From assembly GCF_019236175.1 (NCBI RefSeq), contig NZ_JAFAJM010000017.1, positions 1 through 64,000 on the forward strand: DNA of 64,000 nt. Reading direction: 5' to 3'. Below the pieces are notes generated by a model that saw only the letters and a program-made list of their open reading frames with translations, searched no databases and was not told where the DNA came from. This stretch comes from Chryseobacterium sp. Its GTDB lineage: Bacteria; Bacteroidota; Bacteroidia; Flavobacteriales; Weeksellaceae. Positions within the stretch are counted from its first letter, which is position 1, and every line of letters begins with the position of its first letter. Position numbers and translations under genes: made by a program. Shown piece by piece: positions 52,621-61,989 of the stretch.

Positions 52621-54882
52621 TCATTTAATATCTGTTTTGATAGCATCTTTTCCTTTAATGATAAAGCTAAGCTCACCTTCCCAATTACTGAACAGATCAT
52701 CATAGCTCAATAGCCTGGAATCTGTTCTGTTATCCGGAATATATTGTCCTGTACGTTTTTTTGCCATCCAGTTATCTCCTGTGCTCAGCCCTTTCTCATC
52801 CGGAACAACATTCACGAAATCAGGCCTGCTGGCTGCCCAGTAATAACATGCGCATTCGCGGTAATCATTTTGCCATGGAGCACATAATCCCTGAGTCATT
52901 TCACCCGGTTTTATAATAGCATCAGACAAAACACTTGTTCCTTTATCAAAAAAGTAATTTACTTTCAGGGTAATTTTTCGGAAACGTTTTGTATCATCAA
53001 GCTCATCTGCGGTAACTACAATTTCTGTAGGACAAGGTTCATTGGTAAAATGACATACTACCTCCTGCCCCTGTTTCTGAAGTACCATTGCCATAGAGTT
53101 GGACCACTCCATGAATGACACTCCGTTTGGATTGGCAGCAGTAATCAATGAAATATTATCACCTCCCGGAAAGACGGGACCTGTTGTTGCCACCATAGTA
53201 GGTTTATTATCGATGGCGACTAAACGGCATCCTACGAGGTTCTGATCGGCAAGACTTGGATCAGTCTCGATGACGTAGTTGTTGTTTTCAATGAGAACAA
53301 TATTCTGAAAGGCACGACGCCATAGATTTCTGAAATCGAATTCAAGTCCCGGAAAACAGTTTGAAATAGCAGATCTTGGTAAAACAGAAAAAGGATTTCC
53401 TTTTCCCAGGTAATGCATCTGTGCAGTAAGATTACTGGCCTGGAGTGCGTTGGCTCCCGGAGAGTCTTCATAAGTACCCGGATCCTGACTATCCTTAAAT
53501 AGGGCTCCTGCCGCCGCATTAATCACCATGCTGATTTGTCTTCGGGTAAATGTCAATGCTCTTCCGTCTGCACCCCGCATCAATGCAGGCATTTTACGAA
53601 GTGTCGGACTGGAAAGATCTCCAATCTCTTCCGGACGGCGTAAAGCATCTACAAACCATGCGGCGGCTCCTGTACTTAATCCTCCAAATACCCTTTCATG
53701 TAAAGCACGTAAAGCCAGATTATCTACAATTGAAGTCGCCATAATCGGCTCGTAAAGACGTCCGAAATCATTCGTATTTTGTCTTACCATTGTACTGGCT
53801 GCATTTTGTATTCCTTCATAAGAATTACCATTCATTACTGCGGTATTCATCAGCCTGATGGTTTCAAATGCCCTTCTGACGATCTCTTCAGCCTGATCAA
53901 TATCCACATCGCCTTCTACTTCCGGCCCCAGTAAGATCTGTTCCAGCTCATCAGAAACCACTCTTACAGGCAGAGTATCGGGTGCAAAGGCAGGTGGTCC
54001 TGCGCTGATATGGGCCCTCGCCGTTAAATTCGTCCCATTTCCTACTAAATGTACAGAAACAAATCCGTCACATTCATCATCCAGATATCCCCAGCTGATA
54101 CGGTCGTCATTAGCTAATGAATACCCGGCGAATATTTGAGCCGGATTGGTATAAGTTGGTTTAACTTTGCTGTCCTCCCGATATCCTTTCCATCCTTTTG
54201 TTTCGTCATAGAGTACCAGATCTTCTGAATTGATGATTGGATCCTTCTGATTGCGCTTAGTTTCACTTTCGTCTCTAAAAAGACTTGAACCATATACTTT
54301 TCCTTCTGCAGGTGTAAAACGAAATCTTATTTCTGGAAAATCATCTGACGGAGCAATAAACTGTACCTTTCCGAGTTTTAATGTTTTATTGGATTTAAAA
54401 TTTTTACATACCCCTAGTAACTCCTGTGAGGCGTGAGTGGTAATTCCTGAGATTTTAGCATAGATTTTATCATCTTCATTTCCTGTTCTTCGGAATATTT
54501 TAATGTTTCCTACCTCTACATCCCAGCTTATATTGGTCATATCTAATCCAGCCTTTTTCAGAATACTGTTCGTAAGAGGAACCAGGGTCTTTTCATCTTC
54601 GTCGGTAATGGCAAAGACTTCCAAGAAAGGGGCAACCGGATGTATTGTTCCATTCTTTGACTCTAATGTGGGAGATTCTTTGAAGTAAATCTGATTGGGA
54701 AACTGATTGGTAATTTGCCCTGTTACCGGATCTACACTGAACGTTTCTTTTGGAATGATTGTCCTGAAATCGAGCGGACTGTCTTCTGACAGACCAAGAT
54801 CATAAGCGGATAATGGCTGGCTAGAAGAGCCTAAACGTCCAATAGCCATTGGAGGGAGTATGCGAAGTTCTAAAAGTTTCAT
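52621..54882 (-). CDS. LodA/GoxA-like predicted CTQ-dependent oxidase
   Basis: 753 residues, no signal peptide. The N-terminus LRILPPMAIGRLGSS and later WGYLDDECDGFVSV and ARAHISAGPPAFAPDTLPVR are LodA-family blocks. The cofactor region contains PWQNDYREC (669-677) and YYWAASRPDF (680-689): C677 and W682 are the predicted cysteine tryptophylquinone pair. Further cysteines C667 and C679 stand six and nine residues from D673 and D688. Characterised relatives oxidise the epsilon-amino group of lysine or the amino group of glycine and release H2O2. Substrate here unknown. Second gene of the operon. Confidence 0.85.
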   Translation of the reverse strand: MKLLELRILPPMAIGRLGSSSQPLSAYDLGLSEDSPLDFRTIIPKETFSVDPVTGQITNQFPNQIYFKESPTLESKNGTIHPVAPFLEVFAITDEDEKTLVPLTNSILKKAGLDMTNISWDVEVGNIKIFRRTGNEDDKIYAKISGITTHASQELLGVCKNFKSNKTLKLGKVQFIAPSDDFPEIRFRFTPAEGKVYGSSLFRDESETKRNQKDPIINSEDLVLYDETKGWKGYREDSKVKPTYTNPAQIFAGYSLANDDRISWGYLDDECDGFVSVHLVGNGTNLTARAHISAGPPAFAPDTLPVRVVSDELEQILLGPEVEGDVDIDQAEEIVRRAFETIRLMNTAVMNGNSYEGIQNAASTMVRQNTNDFGRLYEPIMATSIVDNLALRALHERVFGGLSTGAAAWFVDALRRPEEIGDLSSPTLRKMPALMRGADGRALTFTRRQISMVINAAAGALFKDSQDPGTYEDSPGANALQASNLTAQMHYLGKGNPFSVLPRSAISNCFPGLEFDFRNLWRRAFQNIVLIENNNYVIETDPSLADQNLVGCRLVAIDNKPTMVATTGPVFPGGDNISLITAANPNGVSFMEWSNSMAMVLQKQGQEVVCHFTNEPCPTEIVVTADELDDTKRFRKITLKVNYFFDKGTSVLSDAIIKPGEMTQGLCAPWQNDYRECACYYWAASRPDFVNVVPDEKGLSTGDNWMAKKRTGQYIPDNRTDSRLLSYDDLFSNWEGELSFIIKGKDAIKTDIK

Positions 54883-54900
54883 AATGGTATTTTTAAGGGT

Positions 54901-56433
54901 TTATTTGGCATTGGAAAGGAGTTCTTTGATAATGGCGGAAAGTCCCTGATCTGCTTCTCTTAATACGTTCAGGTATTTAAGATTAGCCTGTGATACGTAA
55001 GGAGTAAGACTTTCAATAATGATTTCACTGGCCTCTATAAGGTCCTGATGTTCCTGCCAGCGATTAGCTTCACCTACCGGAAGATCTAATGTATAAGGAA
55101 TACTGAATGGCGGCCCTGTCATCTTACCGTCTGCGCCACCCGGATTGAGCGGAGTCTGAACCAGTACATTGGAAATACTTCTTAGATTATACATTTCTCC
55201 AAAGGTTGCATTGATGATGGTTGCTCTTGGTGAAATAGCACCATTATTATTAAAACCGTTATCCAGTACAAAACTATGGGCAAGATAATTCAGTAACATT
55301 CTGTAGCGAACATTAAAAAGGTGAGCCCAGGCTCTTGCTTCGGGATTTTTAATGGCATCCTGTTCATAATCTGTACCTGCTTTCCTTGAGGATTCCAGGC
55401 TGCCATCTGATTCTCTTTCGGCAATAAAAGGATTGGTAGCGACATTTCTTGAAGGCTCCCATGAATCACCCAATTCTTTTTTCGCATCGCTAAGGGCAGA
55501 ATAAACAGACAGAAAACGTTCAAAATGCGAAGGTTTATCTTCATTTTCAGTCTCTTTTGGCGCTTCTCCCTGTTCTGAGATTTCTGATAATGCAGCGTAA
55601 GCATCGTCTCTGCAGGTTAAAGGAGCAACCAATACATCAGGGCTTCCTTTTGGACCTCCCGGAACACTTCCTCTTTGTCCTCCCGTATAGCCACGTCCCC
55701 ATTCATCGAATTTAGCCTGAAAGGCGTAGGTATTGGCATTAAAAAGTTCATCAGGAATTTGGTCAGTATCATTGATAAGGCTTAAAATCACGGCAAATAA
55801 AGCACCTACCCTGTGCGGATCATCGGTTACACTTTCCATATCCTTTTTTATTTCCTGAGCATACTTATTATCACTGTCAATCCAGCCTTCCGGAGATTCG
55901 GCGTATACATATTTGCCCAGTGACTTCAGCGTGAGTCTTTCCAGTTTAAATGGAAACGGATAGAAAGGGGTATCCCATGGGTAGTCCATCCTGCCGAAGT
56001 TCAGGGGTGCCCCGATCAGCTTAAGGACGTTCTGAACAGAGATAAAATGCCCCATTTCTTCTTTGGCGATTCCGAGTATTGTTTCCTGCCAGTTTTTTAC
56101 TTTCGGTTGATACTCTTCCGGAATATGAGATCCCCCCATACTGTAGCCCGCATAGAGATACTGCAGCATAAGCCCGTGTTCTATTTCTGAATTGATATAG
56201 AGTAAAAAGGAAAGGTAATCCTTAGCATTAAATTCGTAAGGAATTTCTACTTTGATTTGTTTAGGATCCGGGGTTTCAAAAGATTCAAAACCTTCTCCTC
56301 CCTGGAAGTTCATAACGCTTTCATTTCTTAGCCTGTTTGTTTTTTCAGCTACTTGAAAAACAGGTTTCAGAAACCTTTCAAAATTTGCTTGCATGGTATT
56401 GTTTTTTGGATGTTTAATATTTGATATGTGCAT
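54901..56433 (-). CDS. Ferritin-like (VioB/RebD C-terminal type) protein
   Basis: 510 residues. ATG at 56433 is preceded by an AAGGAAGGA ribosome-binding sequence; ATG at 56394 is an alternative. PF12902-type ferritin-like helices: INSEIEHGLMLQYLYAGYS (E85 and H86) and AKEEMGHFISVQNVLKLIGA (E126, H129), followed by RYRMLLNYLAHSF and GEMYNLRSIS in the second half. This domain forms the iminophenyl-pyruvate dimer synthase part of VioB and RebD and probably binds iron. First gene of the four-gene operon, 18 bp before the LodA-like gene. Role inferred as partner or peroxide/amine handler. Confidence 0.82.
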   Translation of the reverse strand: MHISNIKHPKNNTMQANFERFLKPVFQVAEKTNRLRNESVMNFQGGEGFESFETPDPKQIKVEIPYEFNAKDYLSFLLYINSEIEHGLMLQYLYAGYSMGGSHIPEEYQPKVKNWQETILGIAKEEMGHFISVQNVLKLIGAPLNFGRMDYPWDTPFYPFPFKLERLTLKSLGKYVYAESPEGWIDSDNKYAQEIKKDMESVTDDPHRVGALFAVILSLINDTDQIPDELFNANTYAFQAKFDEWGRGYTGGQRGSVPGGPKGSPDVLVAPLTCRDDAYAALSEISEQGEAPKETENEDKPSHFERFLSVYSALSDAKKELGDSWEPSRNVATNPFIAERESDGSLESSRKAGTDYEQDAIKNPEARAWAHLFNVRYRMLLNYLAHSFVLDNGFNNNGAISPRATIINATFGEMYNLRSISNVLVQTPLNPGGADGKMTGPPFSIPYTLDLPVGEANRWQEHQDLIEASEIIIESLTPYVSQANLKYLNVLREADQGLSAIIKELLSNAK

Positions 56434-56514
56434 AGTTATATCCTTCCTTATTTATAAGTAAATAGGGATATAAAAGTAAATCTCGTACAACAAAGGCAAT
56501 TACGTGCAGAGCAG

Positions 56515-56537
56515 GTATTGAGTCTCAGATTCAATAC
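56515..56537. promoter_or_regulatory. 23-bp imperfect palindrome, operator candidate
   Basis: GTATTGAGTCT and AGATTCAATAC flank a central C and match at 10 of 11 positions. Located 82-104 bp before the first operon gene. Confidence 0.5.
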
Positions 56538-56560
56538 ATACCGGCATAGCAGCTGCCACT

Positions 56561-56577
56561 CTTTTAACGGTTAAAAG
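56561..56577. promoter_or_regulatory. 17-bp perfect palindrome, operator candidate
   Basis: CTTTTAAC-G-GTTAAAAG (8+1+8), about 130 bp before the operon start. Confidence 0.5.
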
Positions 56578-56923
56578 AACGGTACGGCAATTTTTTCAGT
56601 AATCCTGTTTAAGGCAGTTTATTTTGCCCGAATAAGAATTCATCAATACACTGGAAACAGGAGAATCGTACTCCTTAAAGAAATGGGATCGCAGAGGATA
56701 CCTGCAATACATTGTTAGAATGTTTGAATTTGGGAACATGTTATCATCGTTTTATGGTTGATCTAATATATGATTTTTAATAGTACCAGCCAACTAATCT
56801 GTCTCAAAATAATTAAAAAAGTAAAACATAACCCGTTTATAATTATAGAGATACGTGTTTCAAAAACCGATACAGCCACGCTTTACATGATATAAATCTA
56901 ATTTAATCTATTAAAGGTTATTG

Positions 56924-56964
56924 TATAAAAAAAGAGGATATTTCACTTTAAAATATCCTCTTTT
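56924..56964 (-). terminator. Terminator of the UMF1 transporter gene
   Basis: AAAAGAGGATATTT (56930-56943) pairs with AAATATCCTCTTTT (56951-56964). T tract on the minus side. Confidence 0.9.
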
Positions 56965-56996
56965 CTATCTTTTTTACTTTAAAAGCCATCCTTCAC

Positions 56997-58487
56997 TTAT
57001 AAGGTATCTCTGTCTTTTCTCATTTTAACTTTCAAAAACCTGATCAGAATTAATCCGGCTCCGAAAAATATAGTCATGGACAAAGCGGCAATTCTCATAT
57101 TATTAAAATGCTCAATAAGTGTTGCAAAAATAAAGGTTCCGATAATGATGGCAATTTTCTCCAATACATCATAAAAACTGAAATAAGTGGTGTTTTCCAT
57201 TGAGTTTTCAGGAAGCAATTTGGAATAAGTGGATCTTGACATAGCCTGAAGGCCTCCCATTACAAGTCCTACAACCGCTGCCACACCATAGAACTGATAT
57301 TCTACCGTAGGATTTTCTTTGTTCAGGAAATACGCCCATAAACAGGCTATAATCCATAACACGATTGCAATAGAGATCACATTTTTATTACCGATTCTTT
57401 TAGATAATCTTGAGAATATTACAGCGCCAATGATTGCTTCAATCTGAATCACCAGTAAAGTTCCGATCAGTTTATCCTGAGCAAGATTGATTTCACTTTT
57501 CCCGAATAGTGTTGCCATCAGGAAAATGGTCTGCATTCCTACACTATAAAAAAAGAAACTCGATAAAAAGAACTTAAGATTTCTGTCTTTGAAAAGCTCA
57601 CCCCCGACTTTAAACAATTCGTGGAAACTCTCTTTGGCAATATCTTTATAGAAGCTCATATTATCTTTAAATACTTCAAAAAAGCCTCCTTGTTCTGCAT
57701 GTTTTTTAAAGATATTTTTATAGTTCAGCAATACAAGATCTTTAGGTAATTTATCTTTTACATCTCCAAACTGAGGAAGATGTTTAAAGGTATATTGTGA
57801 AAATCCGAACCACCACGCTCCGGTTAGTAAGAAACTGATTCTTGTAAATAATAACTGTTGTGCAGCTCCTTTAGCAAACACCTGAATCAGTACCAGACAG
57901 ATGACCACCAACACTACAGAGCCAATATAGCCGTACACATACCCTTTTGCAGAAAGGGCATCCTGCTTATCCGGTGTTGCAATATCAGGCAGGAATGAGT
58001 TATAAAACACCAGACTTCCCCAGAACCCGACACTCGCTGTAATGCTGAAAAGAAGTCCCAGAAACACATTATGCATCCCTGTAAACATGGCTAATCCCAT
58101 ACATGAGGTAGCCCCCAGATAACAGAAGAACTGTAAGAATGATTTTTTATTTCCAATGGTATCTGCCAGAGAAGACAGGAATGGTGAAAGCAAGACAACG
58201 ATAAAGAAAGATATGGTTAATGAATATCCATATACCGCATCGGGCTGATATTCTTCCCCAAAAATCTTGATCATGTGTCTTACCGGAACATCGATCCATT
58301 TTTTTGTTTCCGTTACATATTCTTTCTTTTCATACGCAGTAGTAAGAATAGAATAATAGATTGGGAAAATGGTAGAAGTAATGACCAAAGAATACACGGA
58401 ATTTGCCCAGTCATAGACGGCCCAGGCTTTCATAATCTTCGGATTATTCTTTATGTTTTTAGATTGTCGATTCTCAGTTTCAGACAT
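56997..58487 (-). CDS. UMF1-family MFS transporter
   Basis: 496 residues with about twelve membrane helices. MKAWAVYDWANSVYSLVITSTIFPIYY is the Atg22/UMF1 start motif (YDWANS), followed by LLSPFLSSLADTIGNKK and GGLQAMSRSTYSKLLPE. Related yeast Atg22 exports vacuolar amino acids; bacterial substrates are unknown. Inner membrane. A minus-strand TATTTTTG is at 58509-58516. Confidence 0.9.
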   Translation of the reverse strand: MSETENRQSKNIKNNPKIMKAWAVYDWANSVYSLVITSTIFPIYYSILTTAYEKKEYVTETKKWIDVPVRHMIKIFGEEYQPDAVYGYSLTISFFIVVLLSPFLSSLADTIGNKKSFLQFFCYLGATSCMGLAMFTGMHNVFLGLLFSITASVGFWGSLVFYNSFLPDIATPDKQDALSAKGYVYGYIGSVVLVVICLVLIQVFAKGAAQQLLFTRISFLLTGAWWFGFSQYTFKHLPQFGDVKDKLPKDLVLLNYKNIFKKHAEQGGFFEVFKDNMSFYKDIAKESFHELFKVGGELFKDRNLKFFLSSFFFYSVGMQTIFLMATLFGKSEINLAQDKLIGTLLVIQIEAIIGAVIFSRLSKRIGNKNVISIAIVLWIIACLWAYFLNKENPTVEYQFYGVAAVVGLVMGGLQAMSRSTYSKLLPENSMENTTYFSFYDVLEKIAIIIGTFIFATLIEHFNNMRIAALSMTIFFGAGLILIRFLKVKMRKDRDTL

Positions 58488-58515
58488 TTCAATTAAATAT
58501 TAGTAGCACAAAAAT

Positions 58516-58571
58516 AAAAAAACCATTAAGAAATGGATAAGATTTTAAAAAAATTATACATTCCTTAATGG
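58516..58571 (-). terminator. Terminator of the thiolase gene
   Basis: CCATTAAG (58523-58530) and CTTAATGG (58564-58571) with a long loop. The minus strand runs into TTTTTTTATTTTTG. Confidence 0.6.
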
Positions 58572-58593
58572 CAATATATTCTTAAACAGAATA

Positions 58594-59772
58594 TTACATA
58601 TTTTCAATTACGATAGCAGAAGCTCCTCCGCCACCGTTACAGATTGCAGCAGCACCATATTTTGCATTGTTCTGCTTCAATACGTTAATCAATGTTACGA
58701 TAATTCTGGATCCTGAACTACCCAGTGGATGCCCTAATGCAACGGCACCTCCGTTTACGTTTACTTTAGAAGCATCTAATCCTAAGATTTTATTGTTCGC
58801 TAATCCTACTACAGAGAAAGCTTCGTTAAATTCGAAGAAATCGATATCAGAAACTTCCAATCCTGCTTTTTTAAGAGCAATAGGTAGAGCTTTTGCCGGC
58901 GCAGTTGTGAAGTTTTCAGGTTCCTGAGCTGCATCAGCATAAGAAACGATTTTTGCAAGAGGTTTAAGGCCTAATTCTTCCATTTTTTCTTTAGAAACAA
59001 GAATCAAAGCGGAAGCCCCGTCATTTAATGTAGATGCGTTGGCTGCCGTTACTGTACCGTCTTCCTTTTTAAATACGGTAGGAAGCGTTGCTATTCTGTC
59101 AAAATTTACGGCTTTATATTCTTCGTCTTCTGCAAAGATGACAGGCTCTCCTTTTCTTTGAGGAATTGAAACCGGTACAATTTCATCATTGAATTTACCT
59201 TCGCTCCAGGCTTTTGCGGATCTTTTATAAGATTCTACAGCGAAGTTATCCTGATCTTCTCTTGTAATATTATAATCTGTAGCACATTTCTCTGCACATA
59301 CTCCCATATGTACTTTGTTGTACACGTCTGTAAGACCGTCCAACACCATACCATCAAGCATTTTAATATCGCCTAATTTTGTAGCAACTCTTGCGTTATA
59401 GTAATGAGGAACTAAAGACATATTCTCCATACCTCCGGCCACGATTACCTCAGCGTCACCTGATTTAATAGCCTGTGCAGCCATTGTTACGGCTTTCATT
59501 CCTGAAGCACAAACTTTATTAACTGTAGTAGAAGGGGTATTGATTGAAAGACCTGCTCCTAAAGCCACCTGACGAGCCGGCGCCTGTCCTTCTCCTGCCT
59601 GCAATACATTCCCCATATAGATTTCCTGAACTTGATTTGGATCAAGGCCAATTCTATCTAATGCTCCTTTTACTGCAGCAGCTCCCAATTTTGTTGCCGG
59701 AACTGTTGATAAGCTTCCCATAAAGCTCCCCATAGGAGTTCTTACTGCGGAAACAATGAATACTTCTTTCAT
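58594..59772 (-). CDS. Acetyl-CoA C-acetyltransferase (thiolase)
   Basis: 392 residues. Catalytic C88 (NKVCASGMKAV), H348 (GHPLGSSGSR) and C378 (AICNGGGGAS) are all present, with the ENMSLVPHYY loop region. Degradative/biosynthetic thiolase II type, joining or splitting acetoacetyl-CoA; it could supply acetoacetyl-CoA to the mevalonate pathway whose kinase is in this window. No neighbour that fixes the direction of use. Cytoplasmic. Confidence 0.93.
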   Translation of the reverse strand: MKEVFIVSAVRTPMGSFMGSLSTVPATKLGAAAVKGALDRIGLDPNQVQEIYMGNVLQAGEGQAPARQVALGAGLSINTPSTTVNKVCASGMKAVTMAAQAIKSGDAEVIVAGGMENMSLVPHYYNARVATKLGDIKMLDGMVLDGLTDVYNKVHMGVCAEKCATDYNITREDQDNFAVESYKRSAKAWSEGKFNDEIVPVSIPQRKGEPVIFAEDEEYKAVNFDRIATLPTVFKKEDGTVTAANASTLNDGASALILVSKEKMEELGLKPLAKIVSYADAAQEPENFTTAPAKALPIALKKAGLEVSDIDFFEFNEAFSVVGLANNKILGLDASKVNVNGGAVALGHPLGSSGSRIIVTLINVLKQNNAKYGAAAICNGGGGASAIVIENM

Positions 59773-59886
59773 GTGTATAATTTTATTTTTTATTTTGTTT
59801 TTGCATACTGATGCCTCTGTAAAGGGGTTCCTGATATGCGTCTGAATTTTTAAATGATAGTCTCAAGGCTGCAATTTTTCACATCC

Positions 59887-60291
59887 TTATAACTGGGTTC
59901 TTTTATTTACTTTTTTATTTCCTCCCGGAAGAATCATCAGTAAAGCTCCTAAGAATTCAACCGCCCAACCCCATTTCAGCTTTACCACTCCGGCAAAAGC
60001 TTCTCTCCAGGATTTAAACGGCAGAAAACTGAAATATTGCAGAGACTGCATCTTTACGGCTATTAAAGTGAACACAAACAAGAGAATAAGCAAAACTCCG
60101 AAAAGCCTTACGATTTTTGTACTGTTATTAACAATTCCAAACACAGCGCATGCGGCCAATATCCAACACGCAATAGCCAGATAGTAATCAAGCTTCCAAT
60201 AGTTCCAGTTCCCGATAACAGGTACATGTACCAAAGGTAAAAAGCTCCCTACAACCACTAACAACAATCCTAATAATTGAATATTTTTCAT
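59887..60291 (-). CDS. Small integral membrane protein
   Basis: 134 residues from ATG at 60291 (14 upstream codons rejected; MKNIQLLGLLLVVVGSFLPLV is a clean first membrane helix). Four predicted helices, with WNYWKLDYYLA and LPFKSWREAFAG between them. No recognised family. Single gene. Confidence 0.6.
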   Translation of the reverse strand: MKNIQLLGLLLVVVGSFLPLVHVPVIGNWNYWKLDYYLAIACWILAACAVFGIVNNSTKIVRLFGVLLILLFVFTLIAVKMQSLQYFSFLPFKSWREAFAGVVKLKWGWAVEFLGALLMILPGGNKKVNKRTQL

Positions 60292-60527
60292 ATTTCTTAA
60301 AGTGCCAAAATACGAAAAAAAACACATTTTCAAATCATCCGAACATAATCTGAAATTTTATTTACCTAACACTCATTAGTCACAACAAAACACCTTCGAG
60401 ACCGCCTATTTATTAATGATATGCGGTTTATATTATCAAATCATAAAAACAAATTATTACAATACTATTTTTCAAATCACTTTTTCCGTTTATCAGAAGC
60501 TAAATTAGATTATGAAAAGGGTTTAAA

Positions 60528-60564
60528 TAAAAAAATTGCACTTTCTTATCAAAAGTGCAATTTT
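60528..60564 (-). terminator. Terminator of the NHS-family transporter gene
   Basis: AAAATTGCACTTT (60532-60544) pairs with AAAGTGCAATTTT (60552-60564), T-rich on both sides. Confidence 0.9.
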
Positions 60565-60584
60565 ATATTGTGTTATTATCTTAA

Positions 60585-61967
60585 TTAATGTTTTACTGAA
60601 GAGACATCTTCAGGATTATGTTTATGTCTGAATAATACGGCAAAGAATATAGCAAGAACCAACGCATAAACAGCGAAGGAAAGCCATATCTGCTGCCAGT
60701 CTTTAACCATCACAACAGCAGAAAGACTACCGTCTGAATTTACGGCTGCATTAAAGCTGGTTTTCAGAATCTCCAGGAATGTAGGATTATCAGGGGTTGT
60801 CTGTAAATATGAAGATAAATCTGAGGCAGTGGTAAACTTATGAGTAAAGAACTTATCAATAGCCCAGCCTGCAATATAACTTCCGAAAACGGCACCAAAA
60901 CCATTGGTCATCATCATAAATAAACCTTGTGCTGAAGAACGTATCTTTTTATCTGTAGTAGTTTCCACGAAAAGAGACCCGGAAATATTGAAAAAATCAA
61001 AAGCCATCCCGTAGACAATACAGGAAAGAATGATCAGAGACAATCCAAAACCTTCAGGAACACCATAAGCAAAGAATCCGAATCTTAACACCCACGCCAG
61101 CATAGACATCAGCATCACTTTTTTAATTCCGAACTTCTTTAAGAAAAATGGTATCGCTAAAATAAATAAGGTTTCTGAAACCTGAGAAATCGACATGATA
61201 ATGGTAGATCTCTGAACGACAAATGAGTCGGCATATTTAGGAAAATGGGCAAATTCACTTAAGAATACGTCACCATAAGCATTCGTCAGCTGAAGAGCGG
61301 CTCCTAAAAGCATCGAAAATAAAAAGAACAATGCCATTTTATAGTTTCCGAAAAGCTTAAATGCATTTAATCCCAACTGTTCTGATAAAGGAGAATTTTT
61401 ATCAATCAATTTTTGTGGCGGGCACTTTGGTAAAGTAAGTGCATAAATTCCTAAAAATATAGCTACGGCTCCACCGATATAAAACTGGCCTTCTGTTGCT
61501 TTATTTCCGCTAAGATTAGTGATCCACATCGCAACAATAAAACCGATAGTTCCCCATACACGGATGGGTGGAAAATCTTTCACCACATCCATATTATTAT
61601 TTTTCAGGATGGTATAGGAAATAGAGTTGGCAAGGGCAATTGTAGGCATATAAAAACACATTGCTACGAGCATCACCGAAAAGAATGAATTGGGATCTGC
61701 AGAGTGTGGCAAAATGAAAAGAACAGCCCCGTAAAGGATATGTAGAACTGAAAAAATTCGTTCGGCGTTTACCCAACGGTCAGCAATAATCCCTGTAATG
61801 GTCGGCATAAATATGGAAGCGATTCCCATTGTTCCGAAAACAGCTCCAAACTGTGTTCCTTCCCAATGTTTTGTACCAAACCAGAAGTTAGCCATCGTAA
61901 TCAGCCATGCTCCCCAAACAAAAAACTGGAGAAAACTGAGGATGGTCAGTCGTAATTTTAAATTCAT
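60585..61967 (-). CDS. Nucleoside permease-like MFS transporter
   Basis: 460 residues and about twelve membrane helices. LRLTILSFLQFFVWGAWLITMANF and the downstream MPTITGIIADRWVNAERIF match the nucleoside:H+ symporter (NupG/XapB, NHS) family. It probably imports nucleosides across the inner membrane. 22 bp after the DUF151 nuclease gene, suggesting co-transcription and a nucleotide-salvage link. Confidence 0.88.
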   Translation of the reverse strand: MNLKLRLTILSFLQFFVWGAWLITMANFWFGTKHWEGTQFGAVFGTMGIASIFMPTITGIIADRWVNAERIFSVLHILYGAVLFILPHSADPNSFFSVMLVAMCFYMPTIALANSISYTILKNNNMDVVKDFPPIRVWGTIGFIVAMWITNLSGNKATEGQFYIGGAVAIFLGIYALTLPKCPPQKLIDKNSPLSEQLGLNAFKLFGNYKMALFFLFSMLLGAALQLTNAYGDVFLSEFAHFPKYADSFVVQRSTIIMSISQVSETLFILAIPFFLKKFGIKKVMLMSMLAWVLRFGFFAYGVPEGFGLSLIILSCIVYGMAFDFFNISGSLFVETTTDKKIRSSAQGLFMMMTNGFGAVFGSYIAGWAIDKFFTHKFTTASDLSSYLQTTPDNPTFLEILKTSFNAAVNSDGSLSAVVMVKDWQQIWLSFAVYALVLAIFFAVLFRHKHNPEDVSSVKH

Positions 61968-61989
61968 AGTTTATATAAAATATCTCTTT

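Larger units (their letters stand above)
56434..56929. other. Regulatory intergenic region upstream of the CTQ operon
   Basis: About 500 bp without a gene. No clear TAnnTTTG element is seen, but two palindromes (listed separately) lie 80-145 bp before the operon start. The remainder is mixed sequence with no open frame of note. Confidence 0.5.
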
